From contig NZ_JAUSXY010000001.1 in NCBI RefSeq assembly GCF_030944625.1, positions 62,001 through 126,000 of the forward strand: 64,000 bases of DNA, written 5' to 3'. Of the stretch, positions 1 through 11,783 are shown in pieces (positions within the stretch are counted from its first letter, which is position 1; every line of letters begins with the position of its first letter). The stretch comes from Arthrobacter sp. SLBN-112. GTDB taxonomy: Bacteria; Actinomycetota; Actinomycetes; Actinomycetales; Micrococcaceae. Position numbers and translations under genes: made by a program. The notes beneath the pieces were generated by a model that was given only the letters and a program-made list of their open reading frames with translations, did no database searches and had not been told where the DNA came from.

Positions 1-1245
1 CGGCAACTCACCGTCCTGTTTACGCCCGATTCGCACACCTCGCTGCAGTCCTGGAGCTGGACGCGGAACTTCCTGCTGCTCAACCTGCTCAGGGATGTTT
101 CCTCCGAGATCCGGGTGCTGGACCCCTCCCGGCCGGCCGACGGCGGCTGGGCGGCCACTCCTCTGGATGCCTGCCCGCCCCTGCATGACGTGAACGCCTA
201 CGCCGTGGACGACGAGGACGACGAACCAGCCAACGGCGGAGCGGGCGATGACTTTTGGCTCATCGCCACGGGCTTCACCACCCCCACCACCCTGATGCGG
301 GGCACCCTGGAGCGGAGTGCCCCCGACGGGGACGGCGACGGAACGCCCGGTGTAGTGAGCCGGCAGGCGGCCATCAAGGCCTCGCCGTCCTTCTTCGCTG
401 ACGGCGACTACGTGGTGGAGCAGCACTTCGCCGTGTCCGACGACGGGACCCGGATCCCGTATTTCCAGGTAGCCCCGCGCGGGTTGGCTTTGGACGGGCA
501 GAACCCCACCCAGCTCTCCGGCTACGGCGGGTTTGAGGTCTCACGGACCCCCGCGTACAGCGGCACGGTCGGCCGGGCCTGGCTGGAGCGGCGGACGGCC
601 TTGTCGGACGGCAGCGACGGGAAGGCGCCGCACTCGCGCGGCGGTGTGTACGTGGTGGCGAACATCCGCGGCGGAGGCGAGTACGGGCCGGCCTGGCACC
701 GTGCCGCATTGAAGGAAAACCGGCACAAGGCGTACCAGGACTTCGCAGCGGTGGCCCGGGACCTGATCTTCCGCGGCGTGACCTCCCCGCAGCGGCTCGG
801 TTGCGTGGGCGGTTCCAACGGCGGCCTCCTGGTGGGGAACATGCTCACCCGCTACCCGGAACTCTTCCGGGCGGTTTCCTGCGGTGTGCCCCTGCTGGAC
901 ATGCGCCGGTACACCAAGCTGTCGGCCGGGCATTCCTGGATCGCCGAGTACGGCGACCCGGATGTTCCCGAACAGTGGGAGTACATCAGGACTTTTTCGC
1001 CGTACCACCTGCTCAAGGACGCGGTGGAATACCCGGAAACCTTCATCTGGACGGCAACCTCGGACGACCGCGTGGGCCCGGTCCAGGCGCGGAAGATGGC
1101 CGCCCGGATGCTGGCCATGGGGATCCCCAACGTGTGGTTCCACGAAGCGCTGGAGGGCGGCCACGCCGGCGCCTCCGACAACCGGCAGGCAGCGGCACTG
1201 CAGGCCCGCAGCCAGCATTTCCTCTGGAAGGCGCTGGCCGGCTGA
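1..1245 (+). CDS. Prolyl oligopeptidase family (S9) serine peptidase, 5' end cut by window
   Basis: The reading frame is open from base 1, so the N-terminal propeller and true start lie outside the window; about 414 residues are present. The C-terminal alpha/beta-hydrolase domain is complete. The nucleophile serine is in GGSNGGLL, preceded by an AYQDFAAVARDLI-like helix; the acid is in TSDDRVGPVQARKMA; the histidine is in EGGHAGASDN. These are the S9A prolyl oligopeptidase triad motifs in the usual order. The family cleaves short peptides after proline or, in some members, other residues, normally in the cytoplasm. The stop TGA directly abuts the ATG of the next gene, suggesting translational coupling. 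Substrate specificity cannot be read from this part. Confidence 0.9.
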   Translation, partial: RQLTVLFTPDSHTSLQSWSWTRNFLLLNLLRDVSSEIRVLDPSRPADGGWAATPLDACPPLHDVNAYAVDDEDDEPANGGAGDDFWLIATGFTTPTTLMRGTLERSAPDGDGDGTPGVVSRQAAIKASPSFFADGDYVVEQHFAVSDDGTRIPYFQVAPRGLALDGQNPTQLSGYGGFEVSRTPAYSGTVGRAWLERRTALSDGSDGKAPHSRGGVYVVANIRGGGEYGPAWHRAALKENRHKAYQDFAAVARDLIFRGVTSPQRLGCVGGSNGGLLVGNMLTRYPELFRAVSCGVPLLDMRRYTKLSAGHSWIAEYGDPDVPEQWEYIRTFSPYHLLKDAVEYPETFIWTATSDDRVGPVQARKMAARMLAMGIPNVWFHEALEGGHAGASDNRQAAALQARSQHFLWKALAG

Positions 1246-1778
1246 ATGGCGGCCGGGGTGGCGGTCCGGAGGGCTGTGGCCGGGGACATTGAGCAACTGG
1301 CCCAGGTACACATCCGCTGCTGGCGGGAAACGTACCGGGGATTGTTGAGCGATGCTTTCCTTGCCTCCGTGGATCCCGCAGGGCGGCTTGCCCTGTGGCG
1401 GCACCTGCTGGACCGCCCGGACCCCGCGGAGGCGTGGGTGGCATGCGACGGCGGGACAGTCGTGGGGTTCGCCGGCCGGCGGCGGCTGCCGGCCCCGGGT
1501 TTTCCCCCGAAGGGCATCAGCCGCCGCCTTCCGGCGACCTGGAGCTGTGGGGGCTGTACCTGTTGGCCTCGCATCAAGGCCGCGGCCTTGGCCGCCAGCT
1601 GCTGACCGCTGCGTTGGGCACCGATGCGGCGAGTCTCTGGGTGGCGGCCGGGAACAGCAAGGCCATCGGTTTCTACCGCCGCTTCGGCTTTGAACCTGAC
1701 GGTGCCAGGGATGTTCTTGCTGACTGGGAGGACCTGCCCGAAATTCGGATGGTCCGCGCGGAGCAACGCCTTCCGTAG
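1246..1778 (+). pseudogene. GNAT-family N-acetyltransferase, disrupted by a frameshift
   Basis: Translation from ATG 1246 gives a typical GNAT N-terminus (VAVRRAVAGDIEQLAQVHIR, then CWRETYRGLLSD). After about base 1500 the frame becomes arginine/cysteine-rich nonsense and stops at 1605. The next frame carries the rest of the fold: LELWGLYLLASHQGRGLGRQ is the acetyl-CoA binding motif A (QGRGLG), followed by SLWVAAGNSKAIGFYRRFGF and a stop at 1778. The switch fits loss of one base around 1498-1540, which contains TTTT and CCCCC runs. Joined, the product would be about 177 residues, the usual GNAT length. It starts where the peptidase gene stops. Either a true pseudogene or a homopolymer error; substrate unknown. 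Confidence 0.8.
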
Positions 1779-1914
1779 GGCGCCCTGGCCCCGGTTCCGG
1801 GGCCAGGGCGGGCTTGGCGTGGCACCCTTGTGGCCGGCCGGTTCGACCGGCCGGGCACCGTTTTGCACTGCATGGCCGGATCTGCGTATCCTTGGTGGGC
1901 TAGGAATAGCAATT

Positions 1915-2003
1915 GGAGACGTGCCAGAGCGGCCGAATGGACTTCACTGCTAATGAAGGGTCGGGGTTAAACTCGACCGGGGGTTCAAATCCCCCCGTCT
2001 CCG
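1915..2003 (+). tRNA. tRNA-Ser(GCT)
   Basis: GGAGACG at 1915-1921 pairs with CGTCTCC at 1996-2002, with discriminator G at 2003. The anticodon stem CTTCA/TGAAG encloses loop CTGCTAA, placing anticodon GCT at 1949-1951. The long variable arm and GGTTCAAATCC T-loop are typical of tRNA-Ser. No CCA is encoded. A TAGGAATAG stretch just upstream could be the -10 region. Confidence 0.96.
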
Positions 2004-2008
2004 CGTTT

Positions 2009-2036
2009 GGCCCCGGTCCCCGAACCGGGGCCTTTT
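2009..2036 (+). terminator. Rho-independent terminator after tRNA-Ser
   Basis: GGCCCCGGT (2009-2017) pairs perfectly with ACCGGGGCC (2024-2032), followed by TTTT. It lies 6 nt past the tRNA end. Confidence 0.8.
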
Positions 2037-3613
2037 GCGTTCCCGGACCCACCTGTACTACTCCCCTGCCGACGCGGCTGGTTGGAATGCGCTGTCCGCA
2101 CAACGGACGCGAAGGGCGCCGCGCCGGGGCGGGTGGCAGGATTGGCCCATGGCGGCACGCAGCAATTTACCCCGGCCGGAAGGCACCCGGCCGGGATGGA
2201 ATCCTCGCCTGGCACTCCTGGTGGCGGCGACCTTCTTCATGGAGTTCCTTGACGGGACGGTCCTCACCACCGCCATCCCCAGCATTTCGGCGGACTTCGC
2301 TGTCCCCGCAGCGGACGTGAACATCACCATGACCGCGTACCTGCTGACGGTCGCCATCGGCATCCCGCTCAGCGGCTGGCTGGCGGAACGCTTTGGTGCC
2401 CGCCGGATCTTCTGCCTGGCAATCGCCGTCTTCACCCTCGCGTCGCTGGCCTGCGCCCTCAGCCAGGACCTCACTACCCTGACCTTGAGCCGTATCGCCC
2501 AGGGTACGGGCGGCGCCATGATGGTCCCGGTGGGCACCTTGGTGGTACTGCGGGGCACACCCAAGTCCGAGTTGCTGCGCGCCACCGCGTTCCTGGTGTG
2601 GCCCGGGCTCCTGGCACCGGTCCTCGCCCCGCTGGTGGGCGGCGCGCTCACCACCTACCTGTCCTGGCACTGGATCTTCCTGGTCAACCTTCCCCTCGGT
2701 GCCGCCGCGTTCGTGGCCTCGCTCCGCCTGGTCCCGGTGGCGCCGGGCGATCCCGGCCGGCGCTTGGACTGGCCCGGCATGGCACTGACCACCGTCGGGG
2801 TGGGAGCGCTCGTGGCCGGCCTGGAGCTTGCCAGCAGCCACCCCGAACTGCCCTGGGCCGGGATCAGCGCCGCCGCCGGGGCCGCAGCACTGACGGGGGC
2901 CGTGGTGTGGATGCGGCGCACCCCGCATCCACTGTTCAACCTGCAGGTCTTCCGCACCCGGACGTTCCGTGCCATGGCTACCGGCGGGTTCGTGTACCGG
3001 GTGGCCATCAGCTCGGTGCCGTTCCTGCTGCCGCTCATGTTCCAGGCCGGGTTCGGCTGGACCCCCTTGCACGCCGGCGCGCTGGTGGCCGCGGTGTTCA
3101 TCGGGAATATCGGCATCAAGCCGGCCACCACGCCGCTGATCCGGAAGTTTGGCTTCAAGGCCATGCTGGTGTTTGCCTCACTGGCATCAGCCGCGACCTT
3201 CGCCGCGTGCGCCCTGCTGACAGCTGAGACCCCGGAGGCCCTGATGTTTGTGCTGCTGGTGTGCAGCGGCGCCTTCCGCTCCATCGGCTTTTCGGCGTAT
3301 GCGTCCGTCCAGTACGCGGACATCCCGCCCGCGCAACTGACCTCCGCCAACACAGTCTCAGCAACCCTGGTACAGCTGGCAACGGGCTCGGGTATCGCCG
3401 TTGCCGCGCTGCTGATCCGGACTTTTGATGGGGTTTCCCTCGGGCACCAGGACGCCGCCGGACCGTTCCGGGCCGCGTTCCTGGCCATGGCCGTCCTGAT
3501 GTTGGCCAGCACCGCGGACAGCATCCTGCTGCCGCGGCACGCCGGGGCGTCGGTGAGCCAGCGGGGACACCGGACGGACTCCGGCGGCCGGCCCGGTACC
3601 GGCGGTCCTGCGG

Positions 3614-5819
<2,206 letters not shown>

Positions 5820-5958
5820 TGATTCAGTATCCCAGCACCCCCTGACAGCCGGCACAGCCCCGGGCTGCTATGTGGAAAGCGGCCGCCGATGCGCCGGAAT
5901 GCGCGCAGCTGTTACGAAAGTGCGCCCGGAACCAGCTTGGCTGCGTCCGCCGCACACG

Positions 5959-5964
5959 TAAGAT
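5959..5964 (+). promoter_or_regulatory. Putative -10 box TAAGAT of a leaderless promoter
   Basis: TAAGAT lies exactly 7 nt before the GTG start at 5972, and no Shine-Dalgarno is present. Transcription would begin at or next to the start codon. No convincing -35 box is seen. Confidence 0.5.
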
Positions 5965-5971
5965 AAAGCCC

Positions 5972-7390
5972 GTGACTAGCGAACAGACAACGACATTTGA
6001 TCTCTCGGCATCCTTCAAGGCCTACGACGTCCGTGGGATTGTGGGCGAGTCGATCACCGCCGAAATCGTCGAAGCCGTGGGGGCCGCGTTCGTGGATGTC
6101 CTCAAGCTCGAAGGCCAGACCATCGTGGTGGGCGGCGACATGCGCCCCTCCTCCCCCGAGTTCACAAAGGCCTTCGCCAACGGAGCCGCAACGCGGGGCG
6201 CCAACGTGGAGCTGCTGGACCTGATCTCCACCGATGAGCTGTACTTTGCCTGCGGTTTCCTCAACCGCGCCGGCGCAACCTTCACCGCCAGCCACAACCC
6301 GGCCGCGTACAACGGCATCAAGATGTCCAAGGCCGGCGCCGTCCCGATTTCCTCCGAAACCGGCCTCAAGGAGATCCAGGCCCTCGCGGAGCAGTACCTC
6401 AACGCCGGGTCCATCCCCGCCGCCGGCGCCCGTGGCAGCATCAGCGTCCGCGACGTCCTCAAGGACTACTCCGAGTACCTCCGCAAGCTGGTTGACCTCT
6501 CGGCCTCCCGCCCGCTGAAGGTGGTGGTGGACGCCGGCAACGGCATGGCAGGCCTGACCACTCCCGCCGTGCTGGGCGACGCCTTGCTGCACAAACTGCC
6601 GTTCGACATTGTTCCGCTGTACTTCGAACTGGATGGTTCCTTCCCCAACCACCCCGCCAACCCGCTGGAGCCGGAAAACCTCCGCGACCTGCAGGCAGCG
6701 GTCATCAAGCACGGTGCGGACATCGGCCTGGCCTTCGACGGCGACGCTGACCGCTGCTTCGTCATCGACGAGAAGGGCGAGCCCGTCTCGCCGTCGGCCA
6801 TCACCGGGATGGTGGCGCGCCGTGAGATCGCCCGCGCCAAGGCACAGGGCGAGGAAGAGCCCACGATCATCCACAACCTCCTGACCTCCCGTGCGGTCGC
6901 CGAGTTGGTGGAACACGACGGCGGACGCGCGGTCCGGACGCGCGTGGGCCACTCGTTCATCAAGGCGGTCATGGCCGAGGAAGGTGCCGTGTTCGGCGGG
7001 GAACACTCCGCGCACTTCTACTTCCGTGATTTCTGGAACGCGGACACCGGCATGCTGGCGGCCATGCATGTCCTGGCGGCGCTGGGCGAGCAGGACGGGC
7101 CGCTGTCCGACCTGGCACGCGAATACGAGCCCTATGTCAGCTCCGGCGAGATCAACTCCGAGGTGGAGGACAAGCCGGCGGCGGTGGAGCGGGTACGCCA
7201 GGCCTTCGCCGACGAGGACCTCACCATCGACACCCTGGACGGCAGCACGTTCACGGCCAACGACGGCAGTTACTGGTTCAACCTCCGCCCGTCCAACACT
7301 GAACCGTTCCTGCGGCTCAATGCCGAGGCCACCGACCGGGCCACCATGGAGCGGGTCCGCGACCGTGTCCTCTCGCTGGTACGGGCCTAG
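5972..7390 (+). CDS. manB: Phosphomannomutase/phosphoglucomutase
   Basis: A 472-residue alpha-D-phosphohexomutase that interconverts hexose 6- and 1-phosphates, supplying mannose-1-P for GDP-mannose and wall glycans. All four domain motifs are present: the phosphoserine loop TASHNPAAYNGIKMSK, the Mg2+ loop DGDADRC, the sugar-specificity loop GEHSAHFYF and the phosphate-binding RPSNTEPFLRLNAE. GEHSAH favours mannose/glucose phosphates over glucosamine phosphate. The GTG start at 5972 was chosen because family homology begins soon after (FDLSASFKAYDVRG); the upstream frame is open but not family-like. No Shine-Dalgarno; see the TAAGAT box. A small conserved gene follows 6 nt downstream. Confidence 0.95.
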   Translation: MTSEQTTTFDLSASFKAYDVRGIVGESITAEIVEAVGAAFVDVLKLEGQTIVVGGDMRPSSPEFTKAFANGAATRGANVELLDLISTDELYFACGFLNRAGATFTASHNPAAYNGIKMSKAGAVPISSETGLKEIQALAEQYLNAGSIPAAGARGSISVRDVLKDYSEYLRKLVDLSASRPLKVVVDAGNGMAGLTTPAVLGDALLHKLPFDIVPLYFELDGSFPNHPANPLEPENLRDLQAAVIKHGADIGLAFDGDADRCFVIDEKGEPVSPSAITGMVARREIARAKAQGEEEPTIIHNLLTSRAVAELVEHDGGRAVRTRVGHSFIKAVMAEEGAVFGGEHSAHFYFRDFWNADTGMLAAMHVLAALGEQDGPLSDLAREYEPYVSSGEINSEVEDKPAAVERVRQAFADEDLTIDTLDGSTFTANDGSYWFNLRPSNTEPFLRLNAEATDRATMERVRDRVLSLVRA

Positions 7391-7396
7391 CAGCGG

Positions 7397-7894
7397 ATGG
7401 CTGACCACACCGGGCAGGCAACGGAGGGCCTCGGCGGCCAGGAGAGCTGGCGCGATTCTGTTCCGGAAGCCACGGCAACCGACCTGGAGAACCTCCTGGG
7501 CACGGGTGTCAGCGCGGCCCAGGAGCAGCTCCAGCGCAACGGCGGCTTCCTGCCCTTCGCGCTGACCGTCCAGAACGACGGCGAGGTGCGGCTGGTTGCC
7601 GTTTCCCCGGCAGAGTCCGCGGAGGACACGGACGCGGATTTCGACGCCGAGGCCATGATCCACGACCTCCAGGCGCTCCTGCGGCAGAACCGGGACGACT
7701 TCCGAGCCGCCGCCGTCGTGTGCGACATCCTGCTGGTGGAAGAGGAATCCGACGCCATCCACGTCGCGGCCGAGCACCGGGACGGCTCCCTGTTCGCGGC
7801 CGTCCTGCCGTATGCCGCCAACCCCAGCACCCAGTCCTGGGATTTCGGCGAGCTGGGCGCGGATGCCAGCGAGCCCGCCATCTGGGTGGACTAG
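7397..7894 (+). CDS. Conserved hypothetical protein
   Basis: A 165-residue soluble acidic protein of unknown function, beginning 6 nt after the phosphomannomutase stop and probably co-transcribed. It shows an alternating hydrophobic pattern (GGFLPFALTVQNDGEVRLVAVS, then VCDILLVEEESDAIHVAAEH, then SLFAAVLPYAAN), consistent with one small alpha/beta domain. No signal peptide, membrane segment or catalytic motif is visible. The next gene, an Rrf2 regulator, starts 13 bp downstream. Confidence 0.75.
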   Translation: MADHTGQATEGLGGQESWRDSVPEATATDLENLLGTGVSAAQEQLQRNGGFLPFALTVQNDGEVRLVAVSPAESAEDTDADFDAEAMIHDLQALLRQNRDDFRAAAVVCDILLVEEESDAIHVAAEHRDGSLFAAVLPYAANPSTQSWDFGELGADASEPAIWVD

Positions 7895-7907
7895 ACCAGC
7901 GGCTGCC

Positions 7908-8357
7908 GTGAAGATCAACGCCTTCGCCGACGTCAGCCTGCGCGCACTCATGGTGCTCGCGGCGGTCCCGGACGGCACCCTGCTGACCACCCAGAGCATC
8001 GCCGACTCGGTGGGCACGCCGTACAACCATGTCAGCAAGGCCATGGCCAAGCTGCGGGGCATGGGACTGATTGAGGTTGTCCGTGGCCGCTCCGGCGGGT
8101 CCCGACTCAGCCATGCCGGGCGCGTCGCCAGCGTGGGGCAGATCCTGCGGCAACTCGATTCCCGGGCCGATCCGGCCGATTGCGTATCTCCGGCCGGCAA
8201 CTGCCCGCTGATCACCGAATGCCGGCTCCGCAGCGCCCTGGCCCGCGCCCGGGAGGCCTTCTACGCAGAGCTCGACTCCGTGGTGATCGCGGACCTTCCC
8301 CAGGCCCGCCAGATGGCGCCTGTGTTCCAGATGATCGGCCTCCGCCCGGGCTTGTAG
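7908..8357 (+). CDS. nsrR: Rrf2-family transcriptional regulator, NsrR-like
   Basis: A 149-residue Rrf2 protein. The N-terminal winged helix (VKINAFADVSLRALMVLAAV, then IADSVGTPYNHVSKAMAKL) is followed by RGRSGG and three cysteines spaced C-X6-C-X5-C (CVSPAGNCPLITEC), the Fe-S ligand pattern of NsrR and related sensors. NsrR represses NO-detoxification genes and releases DNA when its cluster is nitrosylated. The next gene, 140 bp downstream on the same strand, is flavohemoglobin, the classical NsrR target. GTG 7908 was chosen because homology begins at that codon; no clear Shine-Dalgarno. The assignment rests on family motifs and context. Confidence 0.85.
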   Translation: MKINAFADVSLRALMVLAAVPDGTLLTTQSIADSVGTPYNHVSKAMAKLRGMGLIEVVRGRSGGSRLSHAGRVASVGQILRQLDSRADPADCVSPAGNCPLITECRLRSALARAREAFYAELDSVVIADLPQARQMAPVFQMIGLRPGL

Positions 8358-8383
8358 CCCAACGCATCCGGGCGTCACCTATC

Positions 8384-8449
8384 AGTTTGATTTCAAACTT
8401 CTACACAGTGTAGAACTGAGGCAGAAATACTTGTATTTCAAATACGAGT
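8384..8449 (+). promoter_or_regulatory. Three consecutive palindromes upstream of flavohemoglobin (candidate NsrR operators)
   Basis: Three inverted repeats lie side by side: AGTTTGA-TT-TCAAACT at 8384-8399 (perfect), a 17-bp palindrome centred on A 8407 at 8399-8415 (TTCTACACAGTGTAGAA), and a 21-bp imperfect palindrome at 8429-8449 of the form ACTYGTATTTSAAATACRAGT. The third, with ATTT-N-AAAT around one central base, resembles described NsrR sites. TTGATT at 8387-8392 and TAGAAC at 8411-8416 could be a weak promoter overlapped by the first two repeats. Binding is inferred. Confidence 0.65.
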
Positions 8450-8497
8450 TTTCATCCGGCCGGACGAAGGCCCCGGCCATAACCTCAGGAGTTTCAG

Positions 8498-9658
8498 ATG
8501 CTCTCGGACAAATCCCGCCCCGTCATTGAGGCCACCCTGCCGCTGGTCGGCTCCAGGATCGGAACCATCACCCCCAAGTTCTACGCCCGCCTCTTTGCGG
8601 CGCACCCCGAACTGATGGACGGGTTGTTCAGCCGCTCCAACCAGCGCTCCGGGAACCAGCAGCAGGCCCTCGCCGGCAGCATCGCAGCCTTCGCCACCCA
8701 CCTGGTCAACAACCCCGGCACCCTGCCGGAAACCGTACTCTCCCGGATCGCGCACCGGCACGCCTCGCTGGGCATCACGGAGCCGCAGTACCAGGTGGTC
8801 TACGAGCACCTGTTCGCCGCCATCGCAGAAGATCTCGCCGAGGTCATCACGCCGGAGATCGCCGAAGCCTGGACCGAGGTGTACTGGCTGATGGCGGACG
8901 CCCTGATCAAGCTCGAAAAAGGGCTCTACGCGGCCCAGGCCAACGACAAAATGTGGACGCCGTGGCGGGTTGCGGCCAAGGCCCCTGCCGGAACCGGCTC
9001 CATGACCTTCACCCTGGAACCGGCGGATGACACCCCGATCACCGCAGCCTTGCCCGGACAGTACGTCAGCGTGAAGGTGGCGCTCCCGGATGGCCTGCGG
9101 CAGGTGCGGCAGTATTCACTCTCCGGCGACGCCGGAACCAGCCGGACCTTCACCACCAAGCTCGACGACGGCGGCGAGGTCTCCTCCGTCCTGCACCACA
9201 CCGTCCAGGTGGGCGACGTCGTCGAAATCTCCAACCCCTATGGAGAGATCACACTCAAGGACGGCGACGGCCCGGTGGTGCTGGCCTCCGCCGGCATCGG
9301 CTGCACCCCCACCGCCTCCATCCTGCGTTCGCTGGCAGAGTCGGGTTCGGACCGCCAGGTGCTGGTACTGCACGCGGAGAGCACCCTGGACAGCTGGGCG
9401 CTCCGCAGCCAGATGACGGACGACGTCGAACGCCTGGACGGCGCCGAGCTGCAACTCTGGCTGGAGCAGCCGGTGGACGGCACCAAAGAGGGCTTCATGT
9501 CCCTGCGCGAAGTAGACCTTCCGGCCGATGCGTCCCTCTACCTCTGCGGCCCGCTGCCGTTCATGAAGAACATCCGCAACGAGGCCATCAACGCCGGCAT
9601 TCCGGCCACCCGGATCCACTACGAGGTCTTCGGCCCGGACATCTGGCTCGCGAGCTGA
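8498..9658 (+). CDS. hmp: Flavohemoglobin (nitric oxide dioxygenase)
   Basis: A 386-residue cytoplasmic protein that oxidises NO to nitrate using O2 and NAD(P)H. Residues 1-140 are the globin domain; the proximal histidine region is ILSRIAHRHASLGITEPQYQ and the distal pocket lies in the KFYARLFAAHPELMDGLFS region. The FAD domain has RQYSLSGDAG (flavin-binding RxYS), and the NAD domain has LASAGIGCTPTASILRSL and ends with YLCGPLPFMKNI and YEVFGPD. Full length for the family. GAGTTTCAG-like sequence sits before ATG 8498. The upstream NsrR-like gene and palindromes point to NO-responsive repression. Confidence 0.96.
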   Translation: MLSDKSRPVIEATLPLVGSRIGTITPKFYARLFAAHPELMDGLFSRSNQRSGNQQQALAGSIAAFATHLVNNPGTLPETVLSRIAHRHASLGITEPQYQVVYEHLFAAIAEDLAEVITPEIAEAWTEVYWLMADALIKLEKGLYAAQANDKMWTPWRVAAKAPAGTGSMTFTLEPADDTPITAALPGQYVSVKVALPDGLRQVRQYSLSGDAGTSRTFTTKLDDGGEVSSVLHHTVQVGDVVEISNPYGEITLKDGDGPVVLASAGIGCTPTASILRSLAESGSDRQVLVLHAESTLDSWALRSQMTDDVERLDGAELQLWLEQPVDGTKEGFMSLREVDLPADASLYLCGPLPFMKNIRNEAINAGIPATRIHYEVFGPDIWLAS

Positions 9659-9659
9659 C

Positions 9660-9717
9660 TCCATTGCTCCGTACCGGCCGTTTTGACCCCCCAAAAGGGC
9701 CGGTACGGAGCAATGGA
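9660..9717. terminator. Long hairpin between convergent hmp and pckG
   Basis: A perfect 20-bp inverted repeat (9660-9679 with 9698-9717) closes on an inner TTTTG/CAAAA stem. It begins two bases after the hmp stop and probably terminates hmp. Confidence 0.75.
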
Positions 9718-9725
9718 TGGTGGGG

Positions 9726-9776
9726 AACGACGGCGGCCCCGCACCTTTTCGGAAAAGGTGCGGGGCCGCCGTCGTT
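9726..9776. terminator. 24-bp perfect hairpin, bidirectional terminator
   Basis: Bases 9726-9749 pair perfectly with 9753-9776 around a 3-nt loop. The stem top is CCTTTT/AAAAGG. Located 22 bp beyond the pckG stop and 67 bp after hmp, suited to terminating either strand. Confidence 0.75.
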
Positions 9777-9798
9777 GTCTCTGCTTCTCCCCAGCTGG

Positions 9799-11634
9799 CT
9801 AGCTGTGGTCCGCCATGCGTTCCTTGAGGGACTCAAGCTCGGCGCGCAGGGCATCCGGGAGTGAATCGCCGAATTTCGCGTACCATTCCTCGATCGAGGC
9901 CAGCTCGGCGTCCCATTCCTCGCGGTCAACGCGGACGGCGTCCTCCACATGGGCGTGGGTCAGGTCCAGGCCGGTGACGTCCAGCGCGTGGCCCGCCGGA
10001 ACGAAGCCGATGGGGGTTTCGACGGCGTCAGCCTTGCCCTCGAGACGCTCGATGGCCCACTTGAGGACGCGGGCGTTGTCGCCGAAGCCGGGCCAGGCGA
10101 AGTCGCCGTCGGCGGTGCGGCGGAACCAGTTGACCAGGAAGATGTGCGGCAGGCGTTCGGGGTTGGCCTTGCCGGAAACGCTGATCCAGTGCTTCAGGTA
10201 GTCACCGGCGTCGTAGCCGATGAAGGGCAGCATGGCCATCGGGTCGCGGCGGAGCACGCCAACCTGCCCGGCGGCAGCGGCCGTGGTCTCGGAGGACAGG
10301 GTGGAACCCATGAAAATGCCGTTGGTCCAGCTGCGCGCTTCGGTGACCAGGGGAACGGTGGTCTTGCGGCGGCCGCCGAAGAGAATGGCGGAGAGCTCCA
10401 CGCCTTCGGGGCTGTAGTACTCCTCGGCGAGCATGTCGATTTGCGAGATCGGCGTGCAGAACCGGGAGTTCGGGTGGGCGGCAGGCTTGTCAGAGTCCGG
10501 AGTCCAGGAATTGCCCTGCCAGTCGGTCAGGTGCGCCGGAACCTCGTCCGTCATCCCTTCCCACCACACGCCGCCGTCGTCCGTCAGGGCGACGTTGGTG
10601 AAGATGCTGTGGCCCTTGGCGATGGCGCGCATGGCGTTGGGGTTGGTGCCCCAGCCGGTGCCGGGGGCCACGCCGAAGAGGCCGGCCTCCGGGTTGGTGG
10701 CGCGCAGTTCGCCTTCCTTGCCGATCCGCATCCAGGTGATGTCGTCGCCAAGGGTTTCGACCTCCCAGCCTTCAATGGTGGGGTCGAGCAGGGCAAGGTT
10801 GGTCTTGCCGCAGGCCGAGGGGAAGGCTGCGGACATGTAGTACGACTTCTTCTCCGGCGAGGTGAGCTTGAGGATGAGCATGTGCTCCGCCAGCCAGCCT
10901 TCGTCCCGGGCCATGACCGAGGCGATGCGCAGGGCGTAGCACTTCTTTCCCAGGAGGGCGTTGCCGCCGTAACCGGAGCCAAAGGACCAGATGGAACGCT
11001 CTTCGGGGAAGTGCACAATCCACTTGTCCGGGTTGCAGGGCCACGACACGTCGTCCTGGCCGGGGGCCAACGGGGCGCCGAGGGAGTGCAGGGCCGGAAC
11101 GAAGAAGGCATTGGTGGCCGTGATCTTGTCCAGAACCTCGGTACCGATGTTCGCCATGATGCGCATCGAGGCAACAACGTAGGCACTGTCGGTGATCTCC
11201 ACACCGAACTTTGGGTCCTCGGCGTCCAGGTGGCCCATGACGAACGGGATGACGTACATAGTGCGGCCGCGCATGGAACCGGCGAAGAGCCCGCGCAGCT
11301 TGTCCTTCATCTCGCGCGGGTCCATCCAGTTGTTGGTGAAGCCGGCGTCACGCTTGTTTTCCGAGCAGATGAAGGTCTGCTCCTCGACGCGGGCAACGTC
11401 GGCGGGATCCGAGAATGCGGCGAAGGAATTCGGGAACAGATCCTGGTTGAGACGGGTCAGCGTTCCGGCAGCGACAAGCTCATCGGTCAGGCGGGTGTTT
11501 TCCTCTTCAGACCCGTCAACCCAGTAGATGCGGTCCGGCTGCGTTAGCTCAGCAACCTCTTCGACCCATGCCAGCAAGCCGGCATGTGTGGTGGGTGCTT
11601 TCTCAAGCAGCGGCTTCTGCGCCAGATCGCCCAT
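9799..11634 (-). CDS. pckG: Phosphoenolpyruvate carboxykinase (GTP)
   Basis: A 611-residue enzyme converting oxaloacetate plus GTP to phosphoenolpyruvate, GDP and CO2, the entry step of gluconeogenesis in actinobacteria. The P-loop is in [14 protein letters not shown], the second kinase motif follows in DDITWMRIG, and [15 protein letters not shown] carries the conserved [24 protein letters not shown] and MVPxx-like [13 protein letters not shown] are also typical of the GTP family. ATG 11634 was preferred because GAGGAAGGGA lies just upstream; an in-frame ATG 24 bp earlier is also possible. The stop faces two strong hairpins shared with hmp. A CRP-like site lies about 150 bp upstream. Confidence 0.97.
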   Translation of the reverse strand: MGDLAQKPLLEKAPTTHAGLLAWVEEVAELTQPDRIYWVDGSEEENTRLTDELVAAGTLTRLNQDLFPNSFAAFSDPADVARVEEQTFICSENKRDAGFTNNWMDPREMKDKLRGLFAGSMRGRTMYVIPFVMGHLDAEDPKFGVEITDSAYVVASMRIMANIGTEVLDKITATNAFFVPALHSLGAPLAPGQDDVSWPCNPDKWIVHFPEERSIWSFGSGYGGNALLGKKCYALRIASVMARDEGWLAEHMLILKLTSPEKKSYYMSAAFPSACGKTNLALLDPTIEGWEVETLGDDITWMRIGKEGELRATNPEAGLFGVAPGTGWGTNPNAMRAIAKGHSIFTNVALTDDGGVWWEGMTDEVPAHLTDWQGNSWTPDSDKPAAHPNSRFCTPISQIDMLAEEYYSPEGVELSAILFGGRRKTTVPLVTEARSWTNGIFMGSTLSSETTAAAAGQVGVLRRDPMAMLPFIGYDAGDYLKHWISVSGKANPERLPHIFLVNWFRRTADGDFAWPGFGDNARVLKWAIERLEGKADAVETPIGFVPAGHALDVTGLDLTHAHVEDAVRVDREEWDAELASIEEWYAKFGDSLPDALRAELESLKERMADHS

Positions 11635-11783
11635 TGCAGTTCCCTTCCTCGGGTTCATCGGTGTGAGCTAAATGCTATGGTCCGGACCACTGGAGTTTTT
11701 GGGGAGCTTGACTGACATCTCCGGTCACGAAAAGTGAATTCCGCGGAAATTCGGGAAATTTTTGCCGCTGAAGTGCCGATTAA

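Noticed and set aside
5912..8215. 767-codon minus-strand frame over phosphomannomutase and neighbours
   Set aside because: Antisense shadow of high-GC coding DNA; no family-like sequence and unlikely composition, while the plus strand carries complete known families.
9949..11547. 532-codon plus-strand frame over pckG
   Set aside because: Mirror of the third-position GC bias of pckG; no recognisable domain.
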